A stretch of DNA of 64,000 nt from Hydractinia symbiolongicarpus (GCF_029227915.1 NC_079887.1:13952001-14016000), one strand, 5' to 3'. Shown: positions 12,701 to 24,948, counted from the stretch's first letter. The notes: a model not told the origin generated them from the sequence alone. Made by a program: numbers and translations.

Positions 12701-15700
12701 AAGAGAAAATAGTTATTTGCAGTAAGAAAATACACATCCGTGTCACTTAGAATTTTTATTTGAATTCATATTAAACTTACATGCCAAACAGTCCTTCCAA
12801 TTTTACCTTGTAAAAAAGCAAATTGATTTATGCACACCCCTCCCCTTAGTTTTAAAATACAATTAAAAAAAGCTCTTTAGCTAGAATTATGTGCATTTAA
12901 ATTACCAAAATAGCATGGTTGTTCACCCGCCCCGTACGGCGGAAGCCCTGAAACACAGTTAAAAATGCTCTTTATCTATAAATTATGCATATCGAAATAA
13001 AAGAAGGTTATGCATTGATCTCAAAAAATCCAAATGGCCGAACCATATTTTTTTATAAGTCAAAAAAAAAGTTGTAATTATTTCCAGGATAAAGTAAACA
13101 AACAAATAGCAGTCGTGTTTTCACTCACCTGAAGGGTAATGCACTTGACAATAGAACAAGTGTGACATTTGGAAAGCAAAACACTTTTTTTATCTTTTCC
13201 CCTCATCAAAGCTTCATACCATTCACGAGAAGTGTAATATGTTAGCTCTCTTCTCCACTGTGAATAGCTTACTGAATATTTACGTGTAAAACGCAATGCA
13301 ACAGAGAGTAAATGACGCACGCTTCTGTAGATTGTTTATTATTATGTGTGCTGCTAAAAGAATCTAAAGCCTAAACTCTTAAGACTTCAATTCTCTGGAC
13401 TATCAAAATATTTCACTACTCGATTGCATGTTGGTTGTTTTCTTGAAAGCGTGTAAAGTATAATTTTGGAAACAAACAAACAAACAAACAAACAAACAAA
13501 CAAACAGCAAATACAAAAAAAATAAACAAATAAAACAAATAAAAAACAAACAAATAAATAAAAAAACAACAATAAACAAACAAACAAACAGCTTAATTAG
13601 TTCTCCAAAACAAAAACTACAGAATCATCTTCCGACTTGCTCGTACAAAAACACGAAATTGAACACAAAACGGTGTTTGTTGCTGTTCGCTAATCAACAA
13701 TCTCATATTATTTCTTTTTAATAAATCACTGTGGAAAATCAATTTACTTCATCTAAAGTCACTAATCTCTCTTGCAATTTATATTAGACTTGTCCATTCA
13801 AATGGAACGAGATTAAATCTTGTAGCTAGCAGGAATAAAAAAAACTAGATACTTTCTTAAAGGATTCATCTAGTTTTATGTTTTCAAATGTAGTTTAAGT
13901 GTCAGATGGGCCGCCTTCATTTCTGTAATTTCACAAAATGACGTCACAAGTTTTCGATCACGTAACATTATTATCTCCCAGTACATATGTATAAAACCAT
14001 ATTTCGCCTAAAATCATGTTATCAGACAAACCAAATTAATTTTTTTCAGCGTCATTTAAGCCTCGATTTTTGTCCCCTGACTACCTTTTAATACTTGTTG
14101 TTATCGAAGAATGAGTAGATATTGAAAACGAGGTTGTGTTGCTTTTTACAGGGTCATTATTTTTAAAGCATTTAATCGATCAACCAAGCACTAAACTCTC
14201 GATACGAAGCTTTTAAAATCTATTGATCCATATAAAGTTTGACAAAAATTGAACTTCTTTGTTGAAGATTTGCATACAAAATGATTGTAGAGGGTACATA
14301 TATCATCATATATGAAATATGCAATCATGGTAAAACATATATCAGGTATTGACATATTGAAGCATATGTCATTAAGCTATAAATTGAAACATATATAAGG
14401 ATTATATAAAACATGTCATGTATGCTTGCACGACAGATTTTTTTGTCGGATTTGGTATACGCAGTAGAAAAGATCTTAGTCAGGACGATTTGGACGACAA
14501 TGATTTCTTGCATGTAAAGCGCAACTGGTATGACGTTGTAAGACGCAATAGTCTCGTTTAACTCTGTAATTATTAACCGCTTTATAAAGAGCATTGCTGA
14601 AATACCATTATGGACATTTAAAAACTGGATTGGATTAAATTAAACCCACAATTGATTAATTTTATGGAGAATGTAAGTTTACTAGAAACTCATTACTGCT
14701 TACTATTATGGAGATAATTTATGCTTATGATATAGAGATTATGTTAGACATTTAGCCGACACGAAACAGCGGACTCATCACACTTAATTTTGCAGAAGTT
14801 ATGTAGAGCCCTGGGATCTAGGTTGGTGTAAAGTGAAATTGAATTTAGTAAAGTACACAAGCAAGAAAACTGCATTTTTTCTGAGAACTCAAAATGAATT
14901 GTCCTTGCGTCTGGTAATACGGAGATCCGTGGAAATATAAATATCGCATATAACTAACTTTTTTGGGGGGTTTGCGTCCAGCACTATTTGTTGCTTCTCC
15001 TATTTCTAACCTCCCCGGTGACTCTAATCTAGGATTTTCATCCCCCTCGCTCTGACAAATGTCAGTAATATCTCCAACAACACAAAATTATGTTTCTGGT
15101 GACTTTATTTGGTGAATATTAAGATGGTGTTGATGTGGTCGCAACTTCTTTCGGCCATATTGTTCAAGTAATTCAACAAGTTCTCCGCCATAAACAGCTT
15201 ATGATATACACATCCCATCCATTTGATACTCCATTTTAATTCTTGTTTATCCTTTGGAATGCCAATTCTTATTGCATATTCATTTAATCTTGCGATATGA
15301 GATCAACAAATATTAGATTCTGCAATTTATGCTTTAATTGCATTAATTAGCCTTAGTGTCTTTTGACGGCTTGTATTGTAACCGACTATAATTTATGAGT
15401 TATTAAACGGAAATGCATCATTAAAAATGGAAGGATATGCTTCAAAACGATCATAAGAAAGGGTAGAACGGAAATACATAACTGTGAAGACATTGCAGCG
15501 ATTTGCATTGCTTTCTGAGGGAAGTAGCACATAGTGGGTGATGTGATACGATTACAAAAAGTTTTTTGAAATAAAATTGATATTCAACAGAAAGTGAATC
15601 ATGGGATGACCTTTGTAAGTTACTTGGTAAACAAAAATACAAAAGTTAATATCTTGCGTTCCAAAAGTGGCTAAATTTTCCTGTTTTGAGTAATTTTATT

Positions 15701-16082
15701 TACTCACGCGAATTGTTCAAAAAAGTTTGTGACATCTTTTCTATTACATCATTTCACAACCTCAGAAAGTTGACGTCAAAGCCGTTAGCGCTTACTTGAC
15801 GGCTAATAAGCCGGCCCTTAATGTTAAAAAGACAAAAAACCCTGGAGAAATATATACAGATGAAACTGGAACACATAAAAATATTTAGCAAGTTTAAAAT
15901 AAAACGGCTGTTTTTCTTACCTGAATTTTTTCTTTTTGATTTTTTCTTGCCTTGCTTATCAGCCACAACGATTTTTTCCGGTTTTACTGTTTTTACTTTG
16001 CGTATAGAAAAGGGTGATCGAGGCGAGCTGCTTTTGGGTTCATCCTGATAATATTTCGTTGAAGATTTTGTTTTTGGAGAAA
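721..16082 (-). CDS. long coiled-coil protein, unrecognised family (partial, 8 exons)
   Basis: Exons in transcription order: 16082-15921, 11964-11575, 11381-11186, 5536-5499, 4556-4430, 3924-2117, 1963-1538, 1173-721. All have AG/GT borders and all phases join without a shift, giving 1,200 codons (3,600 nt). The first three exons are low-complexity, rich in Ser, Arg and Lys (SPKTKSSTKYY, RRRSRIRSIQ, MSRRDRMLRRQ). The 1.8-kb exon and the two after it are almost continuous heptad-type coiled coil rich in Glu, Lys, Leu and Gln, with an acidic stretch near DDDLSDDEEDEDTE. A second Ser-rich linker (SRPGSRPGSSISKS) precedes the last coiled coil. There is no signal peptide, membrane segment or catalytic motif. 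The architecture suggests a cytoskeletal, centrosomal or Golgi scaffold, but I cannot name a family. The start codon is not identified. The last visible exon ends in a good donor (GTAAGT at 720-715), so the 3' end lies further left. The 38-nt microexon 5536-5499 rests on splice sites and phase only. Confidence 0.75.
1255..1560. repeat. tandem repeat of about 88-90 bp, 3 to 3.5 copies, overlapping an exon end
   Basis: Three diverged units run from about 1258 to 1530, each containing versions of GAAGCGCCATCTTTGCTTTT, ACGTAACACACAG and TTATCCAATAAGA. A fourth partial unit (about 1518-1561) covers the last codons and the splice donor of the exon 1963-1538. On the minus strand two units still carry donor-like GTAGGC or GTGGGC at the position matching the true GTAGGT donor. 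Confidence 0.8.
4206..4354. mobile_element. degraded Helitron-like or foldback end fragment
   Basis: The stretch ending near 4352 (CCACGGGCCAACGACTAGTA) matches the right end of the element at 25608-26011 (CCACGGGCTAACGACTAGTA) with one difference. A CTAG also occurs at the opposite side near 4209. The hairpin partner is decayed, so this is probably a relic of the same family inside an intron of the coiled-coil gene. Confidence 0.45.
5537..11185 (-). other. 5.6-kb intron of the coiled-coil gene
   Basis: This stretch is very AT-rich with many poly-A and poly-T runs. No ORF in it has protein-like composition or flanking splice signals in a matching phase. The only organised structure found is the inverted-repeat element at 9299-10193. 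Its two ends are phase-compatible: AG at the donor side and T at the microexon. Confidence 0.6.
9299..10193. mobile_element. inverted-repeat DNA element of about 0.9 kb
   Basis: The left end reads CAGCCCTCAAAATTAGC and the reverse complement of the right end reads CAGCCCTCGAAATTAGC, one mismatch in 17; weaker similarity continues inward. The interior has no long coding frame. The end pattern suggests a non-autonomous DNA transposon; the superfamily and target duplication are unresolved. Confidence 0.6.
11965..15920 (-). other. 4-kb intron of the coiled-coil gene
   Basis: No gene-like ORF is seen. It holds an impure CAAA/CAAACAAA simple repeat at about 13471-13592 and otherwise AT-rich unique-looking sequence. 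The flanking exon phases (G, then AA) join correctly across it. Confidence 0.6.
13471..13592. repeat. (CAAA)n-type simple repeat
   Basis: Runs of CAAACAAACAAA are broken by AATAAA-type variants. The minus-strand frame through it encodes only Val/Cys/Leu/Phe repeats and is not a gene. Confidence 0.9.
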
Positions 16083-16729
16083 CTAAAAAGAAAAATAAGT
16101 GGGTGAAATTAACAGATGTTGAAATTGTTCTGTAAATTAAAAATATATTCGGTAGATTAATCACTTGGATACGGTTCGTAAAGTTGTGAAAAATTTTCAA
16201 CAACGTGTGAGAAGAGTTTATAATTGGAAAGTTAATCGCAGTAGCTACGAACATTTTAGAGTTTGTGCTAGCAATGTTTTTGTGTCACTGTGAACAACTT
16301 TAAAGAATTTAGAAAGGCTTCCCCAGCTTTTTTTATCATAAAGAAAGGAATAAAAAAAGAAGTCGAAGTTTTTCTCATTCTTTTGAAGGTTTTCGAGGGA
16401 GGATGGGCATGACAACCCCTCACGTTATTAGAGGTGAATTGACAGCTTCAAAAGCACTAATTCTATTTTTCTAGCATGGTGAACTTTTAGAGTCTGTTAA
16501 ACTCAACCACTTTATAAGGAACTGTGTTAAATCTGATAAATTTTTAAGAAATTTTAGTACAAAAAATAATGGATAAAAACAACAATTTATTTTGGGGGAA
16601 CTGCGATTTTGCATTTGTCAGGTTTTGCGCATACATACTTAACTTTTTACACAGCTTTGAATAACTTTGTTTACCATGTCGATGGCAAATATTTTTACGC
16701 ACTCGACAAAAACGTAGTATAGGAACCAT

Positions 16730-16810
16730 CAACCTCGTCCCCTGGGTTCTTATGTTCGGAGCCGTTCCGTCAGAATATCATAGGCGTAGAAGAGCCCTGG
16801 GATGAGCTTG
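16730..16810. mobile_element. short foldback element, CAACCTCG family
   Basis: The left end CAACCTCGTCCCCTGGGTTC and right end AGAGCCCTGGGATGAGCTTG are imperfect inverted copies around an 80-bp body. The body includes GGAGCCGTTCCGTCAGAATA, shared with the copy at 24733-24948, which shows both belong to one subfamily. Confidence 0.75.
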
Positions 16811-16919
16811 AAAAACTATGAAAGAACACCAAAACACAAGGAAAACCAAAAACCACCAAGAGACTTACACTAACAGTGTAATGGTAATTTCATTATTAGG
16901 GAGTATGATTTAGATCATG

Positions 16920-17106
16920 ACAACCTCGTTCCCAGGGCTTTTTAGGTTTTAAGGAAAACTAAAAATTTATTAAGAGTGTGTTACATTTACACTTTTATTA
17001 CAAGAGCGTGAAACTTTAGATCATGTCAACCTTGCTCCCAGGGCTTGTTATTTTTTCAAATTTGGCAGATAAAAATAACCTAACAAGCCATGGGAACGAA
17101 GTTATT
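16920..17106. mobile_element. two adjacent foldback copies, CAACCTCG family
   Basis: A solo left end starts at 16920 (ACAACCTCGTTCCCAGGGCT). A full copy runs from 17026 (TCAACCTTGCTCCCAGGGCT) to the inverted end AAGCCATGGGAACGAAGTTA near 17104. Both are preceded by TTTAGATCATG, so the unit was probably duplicated with flanking DNA. Another solo right end, AAGCCCTGGGAACGAAGTTG, lies at 17267-17286. Confidence 0.7.
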
Positions 17107-18207
17107 GCCATGAAAGTTCCTATCCTTACTGACTAACGCACAGTAAACGAATTAAAATCGTTTGTTTTTTAATGCAAAATATTTTATAATATTATTAATA
17201 TTTTGGATCTAGCGTCTCTCATTTTTTCGAATTTTTCCTTTCGCTATCTGTCACACTTGATGGTTAAGCCCTGGGAACGAAGTTGGACTCCCGATATATA
17301 AACTCATTTCGAAATCTCGCTTTCTATTTTATTAAGTTTGATGTTTTATTTATCATAAGTTAACAGAAGATTACGTAGGTGATATAAATATTTGGACGGT
17401 TTAAACTATTGTCAAATAACGCATATAACCTTCTGTTTCATTAAAATTCGTTTTTTAATTAACATTAAACAAAACAGCGTATGAATCTCTTTTTTTAGTT
17501 TCAAGAATTACAGTATAGTTAAATTAACCGGTACCGAGGATATATATAAAATGTAAATTCAAAAAAAAAAATAATGCCATTCTACGTACCCACTTTTTTG
17601 GAGCCATTTTGATCAGAGCCTAGAAACTTTGAAAGAAAATGTAGTTTTGAACTCATACTGTAGATGCTTCTCTTATCTTCATCTCAACTAAATTTTTTGA
17701 CATAAAGACGAGAAAATTTCTTTGTATGAGTAACCACAAACATCACTCAAACTAAAGGTATGACGTCACAAAGAAAATTTAGAGGACATGTAACCCGATG
17801 ATGGAATCGTTAGAAAGCGCAAAAAGATCATACTTTGCCAACCTCGTTACCAGTTTGTTTTCTATTTATAGTAACTTAGCAAGTGGGCCCATGTAATACA
17901 AGCGAGTAAAAGATAACCCGGATAACATAACCCGGTTGTGCAGTTGGGTCATCTTAAAAAAGTTCGTAAAAGTATCACTAGTTTCACATTTCCTTCATAA
18001 CAAAAACAAATTAACAAATATGTCCAAAAGGATATTTGAGCATTTGTGAAGTAACCATCTTAGTTCCTAGTAAAAACAACATGCGCGAAAAACTGTCGAC
18101 CTCAGCTAAAATTTAAACGCCGTGTACACGCTTTTTCTTTTACAAGAATATGATTTATAAGAATACCAGGCTGAGATTTCAGGTTAGCAATAACAATAGT
18201 TATATTG

Positions 18208-18258
18208 TTTACAACAATAGAAAAATGAGAATATAACCAGCCTGGTTAGAATTTTAGC
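18208..18258 (-). repeat. interspersed repeat, AACCAGGCTGGT type, copy 1
   Basis: The reverse complement reads ATTCTAACCAGGCTGGTTAT followed by ATTCTCATTTTTCTATTG. Closely related copies are at 25395-25434 and 32556-32598 on the plus strand, making this a dispersed family with at least three members here. Whether it marks element ends or whole short elements is not clear. Confidence 0.6.
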
Positions 18259-18821
18259 ATTATTATCTTATATAAAATAAACGAATAATGCGGGTGAAGC
18301 GAAAGAAGAAGTGACGTCATGTTTTATGACGTCAGCAACAGATGAAACAGTTTCCGCTTGTTTGAAGTAACAGTTGCGTATGTAATCCCGTTCAAGAGGA
18401 GGAGATTACATAAAAATGTGTATATTTAAATATGGATATACAATTAAATGCAAGATGATACGAAGCAGAGAAAACAGACCGAAAGTTTGTCTTCCTATAA
18501 CTATCCAGCTCTTCTCGTACAGCTGTTTACACAGTAATCCAAATGCGTTTCTTCTAAGTTTTTAAGGATTTATATAGTATATGTTTTTGTTTTTTTAGCA
18601 AGGAGTGTTTAAACAAGGGTGGAGAGCTTTGAGACTGTGATTATAAAAGGATTGTTCTTAATTCTTAATTAAATTGATCTGTATAAGGAGCTAATTATAA
18701 TTAAAAAATTGAGAGTGACCTTATAAAATTAATTAAAAAAAAACACACAATAAACAATTGTAAGGTTTCTACTGTTAATTCGTCTGGATATATTAATGTC
18801 TAAGGGTCGTTTACATTTTGT

Positions 18822-18951
18822 TGCATTTTCCGCTGTAGCGTAAGGAAGCTTGCATGCAAGTTTTCTTGTTAGCGCATGTACACTTCGAAAGTGTGCGGTA
18901 ATAAAAGTGCTCGTACGCTTTTTGCGCTACAGCAGAAAATGCAGACAAATA
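18822..18951. mobile_element. small MITE-like element, 130 bp
   Basis: The left end GCATTTTCCGCTGTAGCG and the reverse complement of the right end GCATTTTCTGCTGTAGCG match with one difference. The enclosed bases form an imperfect foldback containing TTGCATGCAAG. There is no coding capacity. Confidence 0.65.
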
Positions 18952-19520
18952 AAAAAGAGTTTTTTTAAGATACAACTCTTTTATTTTTTATACTAAATAT
19001 AGTGGTGCATATTTTTACTTTTAGAATTTCGACTTTGTCATGGGAAATGATAAGAAGGCTTCCCCTCTTATGTTTATTTAAGTATATTTTTAATCAAGTT
19101 TGCGCAGTATAAAATAAAAGTCTTTATAATTTTAATTAGTAATTACAATTTTTATTAGTATTTCGTCTTATTAATTACATACTTATGAATGTTTCAAAAA
19201 CGTATACCCTATTACCAACTTAAGTTGCCATTAATAAAGTGAGATGACGAATGATCTCCGCAATCCTTCCTGGTGACCATAAAGAATATGTTGAATAAAA
19301 ACTTTGAAAGATAATAAATTGGGAATGTAAATGCAAGTAATTTCTCGTGCTATGGTTGCCTAGGGTCGTAATTGGTCTTGTTGCAATAAAGCTACGGAGT
19401 CGAAATATATTAAAAGTTGGTACAATTTTTATTAGCGTTTTCGATTTATGGGAAACAACAAAACACTCTTGTTTCAGCGTAAATGGTTTTTAGGAATTAA
19501 AGAACTAGTTCCTACCTTAA

Positions 19521-19956
19521 AGGGCATAAATCTTTGCGATCACAAAATGTTGCGGAACAAAATTTTGCGCAATTAATTTTTGCGTTTTTGGACCAAAATC
19601 ACAAAATTTAATTGCGCAAAACACACTAAGACTAGCTATTCACAAAATTAAATTCCAAAATTAAAGAATTAAACTATCGAAGAAATGCTGTCAGATCCTG
19701 ATGACGTCGCGTTTTTCATTACACCAAATTATAAATGTGAAGATAAAAAAGTACGAAAATTTAAAGGGGAGCCGTTAAAAAACGCTTTTGATATTTTTAA
19801 TGATGGTACACCTTTTCTTAAAAAATTCGTATAAAGAAAAATTTTTTTCAAAACACTTAAATCGCAAAAATTAGTTTAGCAATTTACAATATTATTGAGG
19901 CGTCACTCGCAAAAATTTGTTCCGCAGTATTTTCTGATCGTAAAAGATTATGCCCT
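19521..19956. mobile_element. MITE-like element with about 48-bp inverted repeats
   Basis: The left end starts AGGGCATAAATCTTTGCGAT and reaches TTGCGGAACAAAATTTTGCG. The right end is an inverted copy that closes with ATTATGCCCT at 19956 and includes the complement of TGCGGAACAAATTTTTGCG. The interior is 340 bp with no gene-like ORF. The target duplication is unresolved. Confidence 0.75.
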
Positions 19957-20464
19957 AGTAGGTAGTCCTATCCCTTCAACATCCGAAAAGTGTCTGATTT
20001 GCAGCGTTTTGTAAAATCCCTATAGATATTTCTATGACTAAAACAGATTGCAAGAAGGACCAGCTTACTGTTGAATCCAAAGAGATTTAATCTAAGTCTT
20101 GCTTCTTCTTCAATATAATGATTGTTGTACGGAATTTCATTGATGTTGTTGTTGTTATTGTTAATGTTGATGTTGCTGTTGCTGTTGTCTGTTGTTGTTT
20201 CATAACGAGGCTGAGCGTCAAATGGACTGAAAAAAATAATAGCCTATTATCAGATATAAAGCAAGAAAGTGGATTTAATTTCAGAGCGAGAGATGACATA
20301 CACACTATGAAATATTGTTAATGAATAATTATTTTCGAGGTGTTGTAATTACAGTTGAAATCATATTTAGGTTGGTTGTCGGATTTATTTCAATATGGCG
20401 CATTTTGTGAGCACAAAATCGGTAAATTTTTTTACCATTAATATTTTAGCTGCGACTTGCATTC

Positions 20465-20568
20465 ACAACCTCGTCTTCAGGGCTTGTTAGAGATTTTATA
20501 CTCAGACAACCTTGTTCGGTTTCCGCTCAAGTATAACAAAACTAACAAGCCCTGGGGACGAGGCTGTT
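20465..20568. mobile_element. foldback element, CAACCTCG family
   Basis: The left end ACAACCTCGTCTTCAGGGCT and right end AAGCCCTGGGGACGAGGCTG are inverted copies separated by about 60 bp. CTTGTTAG and its complement CTAACAAG extend the stem inward. It has the two-ended layout typical of the family in this window. Confidence 0.8.
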
Positions 20569-22545
20569 ATTTTCAGAAATATGCAGAGTTTTGATGATAA
20601 CTTTCTTGATTGTCGTAACCCCAAGAGTTCTCATCCGTTTTTGAAACAACCTATTCTCTAATCAATAAGGAAAAACAAAACAAAAGAATGCAATACAAGT
20701 TTACACATATATCTCACGTTTACAGAGATTTTTACCTTTTTGATATGAGAAAAAACGACGAAAATTGCAAAAATCCCTGGTAACGAGGGTATACAGATCC
20801 TACATCCTAAGGTTGCTTTACGGGGAGAAAGAGTCACCACCCTACCCCCTGACAGCCGAACCGTCTAGAGTTTAAAATAAACAAAGATTTACCATTTCAC
20901 ATCAAATGCTGCTGGAAAGAAGATCTGATCTTCCATTAGCGCTCTTGTGTTTTATGTTATATTCACAGCTGACCATACAAACCATTTTTTTTGTGTGTAA
21001 ATGCCACAAAATATAATAACAACACTTTATGTGGAAATAACTTCAAATTATATTTTATTGTCTTATAGAATATTTTTTATTCTTGAAAACGTCATACGAT
21101 TAAAATATAAATGGAAAGGGAACAGTTCAGACCGAACGGTGCAAAGATAATTTAAAAAAAGAAAAGAAAAAAATTCATGGAAATTAAAAATGATAATCTA
21201 TTTTGTTCCAAAAAAATTGAATTTAAATGAATGGCCATTATGTTTGGTAGAAAAAAGAAAATATACACTTAGTCAAGTTCGTTTCTAGTTTTTTCTTATA
21301 TATAAGGAAGGGTCTCATGAAAGCCAGCAAAAACATTGATCCCGTATGGTTTAGTTTTTTTTAGTGTGAACAGCTTATATGCAACGATGAAAACCTTCCA
21401 CACAGTGAAGTGATTTAAGCTCGACTATCTGCATATGTTGATTGGTGAATGTTAGTATAGGCAAGACAAAGGACTTCAAAAAATAGCTATTAAAGATGAT
21501 TATTATGACCGCCCATCGAAGATCTGTGAGAGTTGTCCCCTATTCTAAACAAAGAACGAAAAATAGCCTTTGAATGAAAGTTGATGCTTTTGTAACAAGT
21601 CGGCGGGCATCCAAATCCTGCTATCAAAACATTTCATAACATATGCTTTGATAAACCTTTCCACTGCCTATAGAGACAGTAGAATCTTTTAGTAAATGTC
21701 TCCGGGGTGGGGGTGGAGGTATAGAGAGGCGCAAGGTCAGTAAGATATCGAACTTTGAAAGGAGACATTTATGTTTAACAAATTATTCATGTTTAGCTTT
21801 TACCTTAATTTCGAAGATAGCAAGCCCATATTTATTTATTTATTCTTTCTTCTCTTTTTCGTTTTCCTGTTTTTCTTTCTCAGTAATTTAACTTGTGCTA
21901 AACCTCTTTGCTGGCGACCTTATATATACGTCGAAGAGTGGATGACTCAGTCAAAACAGAAACGTTTATCAGATGAGCGTAATGTCTATATTACTGGTGT
22001 AAAATATGTTGAATTCCTTATTAGCTGCATAAGCAGTTTTTTCTTATTAAAGGGATGATATCTTTTGAAAGACCGAAGTGATTCTAAAAAAATTAGAACT
22101 GCGATAACCTACAAAACTCTTGGTATTTTTCGCATTATAATAAAACTGCGAAAAATTTGCTTCAACCTTCTTTTGTCATATTAAAACTCGTTGTTGTGTT
22201 GTTGTGAAAACCATTCACTATCCAATAGTGGTTGAGATAACCAGGCCAATACAAAACTCAAAACGCCTCAGTAAAGTGACTGTCTGTCGTTTCACATTAC
22301 TGTAGCGACCAACAAGATGTATCTGGTATATGTGACTGCAGAAGTTGTTTATTTTCTTTGATGACAATAAAAACAACTACGAAGTACTAGTCATAAGTAT
22401 TAATCCAATTGGATTAAGGACAGGATCGGATGAACATAGTCATAAGAAAAAAAGATAGTCTGGAGGCAACGGCCACCGACATTGTTTACGCAATCTGTCC
22501 TTAAGTTCTGTCAAATGACCTTCTCATACTGCACGGAAGTTAATA

Positions 22546-22659
22546 ATGGCGGCACAAATAGGAGAGGATTACTTGGCTGGAGATGATCTTGATGATTTTT
22601 TTGAGTTAATTGATGGTGGTTTTTGGGAAGATAATGTGGATTTTAATACAGAATTATGA
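22546..22659 (+). CDS. 37-residue acidic ORF, doubtful
   Basis: An ATG in good context (AATAATGGCGGC) opens a 37-codon frame ending in TGA. The product, rich in Asp, Glu, Gly and Phe (GEDYLAGDDLDDFFELIDGG), looks more protein-like than the other small ORFs nearby. I do not recognise it firmly. The style resembles the N-terminus of DNA-transposon-encoded proteins, so it could be the surviving first exon of a decayed element. No splice donor overlaps the stop. Confidence 0.3.
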   Translation: MAAQIGEDYLAGDDLDDFFELIDGGFWEDNVDFNTEL

Positions 22660-24732
22660 ATGTTGGTTGTTTCTTTATTTCACAAGGTTATAATATTCAA
22701 CGTAATGAACGCAACATCTCCATCTCCATTTACAGCCAATCATGCCGATGAATAAGACACCCTTAAAATGTCAATATTAATTCAACCGATCGATCCACAT
22801 TGTTTTAAATCGAACTGGAATTGAATCAGCGACCCTGCTTTGTAGAAATTACTTTATTGGAATACAAACATGAAGTAATTCAAAATAATAATTTTGCTGT
22901 CAAATTGATTATTGGAGCATTCTAATCTAATCTTAACAATATGTCTTTATTTATAAAGCTGAGGTTAAATGCCATGTTTTCCCGCCTTGTATATAATCCT
23001 GCGCCAAGTAAATTGGAATGAAACACTATATACAAGTAAGCACAAAGACCACGCAACTTCGTTACCACGTTTTTGGTCAAATGTAAAGACAGAATTTTTA
23101 CATTAACATAAATGGCACAGACAAGCTCAGGTTTACGTATAAAACAAGTATTCGTTTGCTGCAAAAGTCATGTTTCAAATATTTTTGCAGGCTACTGTAA
23201 AACTACGTCATGAATAGAAATAGAGAAGTGTTTATTTGTAAAAGCTTTTTTTTTCCAAAGATAACAGATGAAAAACTGAAAGTAGTGTTAATTCACGTTT
23301 AGTGAACAAAAGTTTGCGAAGCTTTTTAATTGAGCTTGCAAATCTCATTGCTAAAGCTTGTACAATGTTTTTTAATGCAAAGCCCAAGGGGCCACTGCAC
23401 CTTGGACATCTCTCTACGATTTAATTAACACGACCATCACAGAAATCCACGGGCCGTACTGTAACGGCAAGTCCTACAGTGGAAGGTCTATAATACAGAT
23501 GTAACTTTGTATCTAAATAAAATTTTAACGAGAAACATTTTCGCAGTAAAGGAGCAAGAATTGTTACCCTTTAACAACAGTGCATAAATTATTTTTATAA
23601 ATATTTCGCTTTATTCATGCAAAGATGCAGAGAGAAAGTTTCCTCTGAAACAACAGAAAAATTGAAGCTAATCCGTCGACTCCATTTGACTTGATCACTT
23701 TAGCCCAAGTGGAAATTCACTTTAAAAAACAGCTGTAATTCGCGTACCATTTAAAAAAGAGTTTTTGTTTATGTCAACTTACAAACCTTTCATTCTCATG
23801 TTCTTCCATATTTTCACATTCCTGTTTCTGCTGGAGTTTCTTAAGATTTTTTCTTACAAAATGGTACATCCTAAACTTTCTTTGTGTTCGTGTAGAGAAT
23901 ATGTTACAGCTTGTATCAGTTTGTTGGACTGCTCTCTTTGTTGCAAAATGACCACTTCAACATTAGAAATCAATTAACTATCCAGACATTCTCCTTCGTA
24001 GGTGCTTTAAACAACTTTGCGCCATTTTGGACATGTTGCCTATTCCCAGTCCCTTTTTCGTCTTTATGAAACAGAAAGTCATATCGCTTGCAAAAGGAAA
24101 CTCCTTTAACATAATGTTATAAAATAAGGCAAGCATTAAGTTCCTCCTTGGACACAGTTACTAATACTCTGCTAACCTAATCCTCGTTCCCAGGGTCTCT
24201 TGGCTACTGAGCCGTTTATAAATTAAAAAAAGAGCAAATGCGTCGGAAATGAGGCTACTGCTATTTTTATGATAAGTTGTGGTTCTGCGGCATTGGTCCA
24301 ATTAAAACAACGCAAGAATATTGATACTCAATTACACATCACGGTTAATGCCCAAGTGTCATTCTTAATTAAACATACATCAACTTCTTTTCCAGTTCCT
24401 ATTGTTCGTACGCCGTCCCAATGTCAGAAAGATAATAGATGCCCTAGGGATGAGGTTGGTCATACATACAAATTTACATACCTTCGCAGAAGGGTCGATT
24501 TCATCACTGCATCTATTTAATCATCAGCTCAAGTTTAAAGGGCTAGCCCAATGATTTAAATCAAAATCTAAAATATACGTTTTAACAAATTACATCAACA
24601 CTGTCAACGCCCAAAATTTTACCTTATAATTAGGCGCCCACTAAAACGATGTGTTACAGTTAAGGTTTGGTTGACATTGAAATGCATTTTGTCGTACTTA
24701 TAGCTTGCCTACATAAAGAATACTACCATATA

Positions 24733-24948
24733 CGAACAACCTAATTCCCAGGGCTCGCCTACGATATGCTGACGGGACGGCTCCGTAATAATATAACCCT
24801 TGCGGTAAGAACTGTGCTTAAAAAATGTGAAACGCTTCTTGAGTACACATATTGTATTGTATTGTATTGTATTGTATATAAAAATATTGTATTGTATATA
24901 AAAACGGAGCCTTCCCGCCGGAATATCATAGGCTCCGGGTACGAGGTT
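24733..24948. mobile_element. foldback element of 216 bp, CAACCTCG family
   Basis: The left end ACAACCTAATTCCCAGGGCT and right end GGGTACGAGGTTG are inverted. Inner arms GACGGGACGGCTCCGT and ACGGAGCCTTCCCGCCGG also pair, and GGAATATCATAGG is shared with the 16730 copy. The centre holds a short TTGTA microsatellite (24851-24877). Degenerate family members also occur at 24178-24256, 25029-25102, 27768-27838 and 28298 onward. Confidence 0.75.

Noticed and set aside
13387-13587. Cys/Val/Leu/Phe-rich frame on the minus strand
   Set aside because: Translation of a CAAA simple repeat.
17590-17607. Possible first exon of the coiled-coil gene (ATG GCT CCA AAA AAG TGG then GTACGT, minus)
   Set aside because: It ends in phase 0 while the next known exon (16082) needs phase 1, so it cannot join directly; an intermediate exon would be required and was not found.
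20118-20321. Val-rich frame
   Set aside because: Produced by a GTT-rich low-complexity patch.
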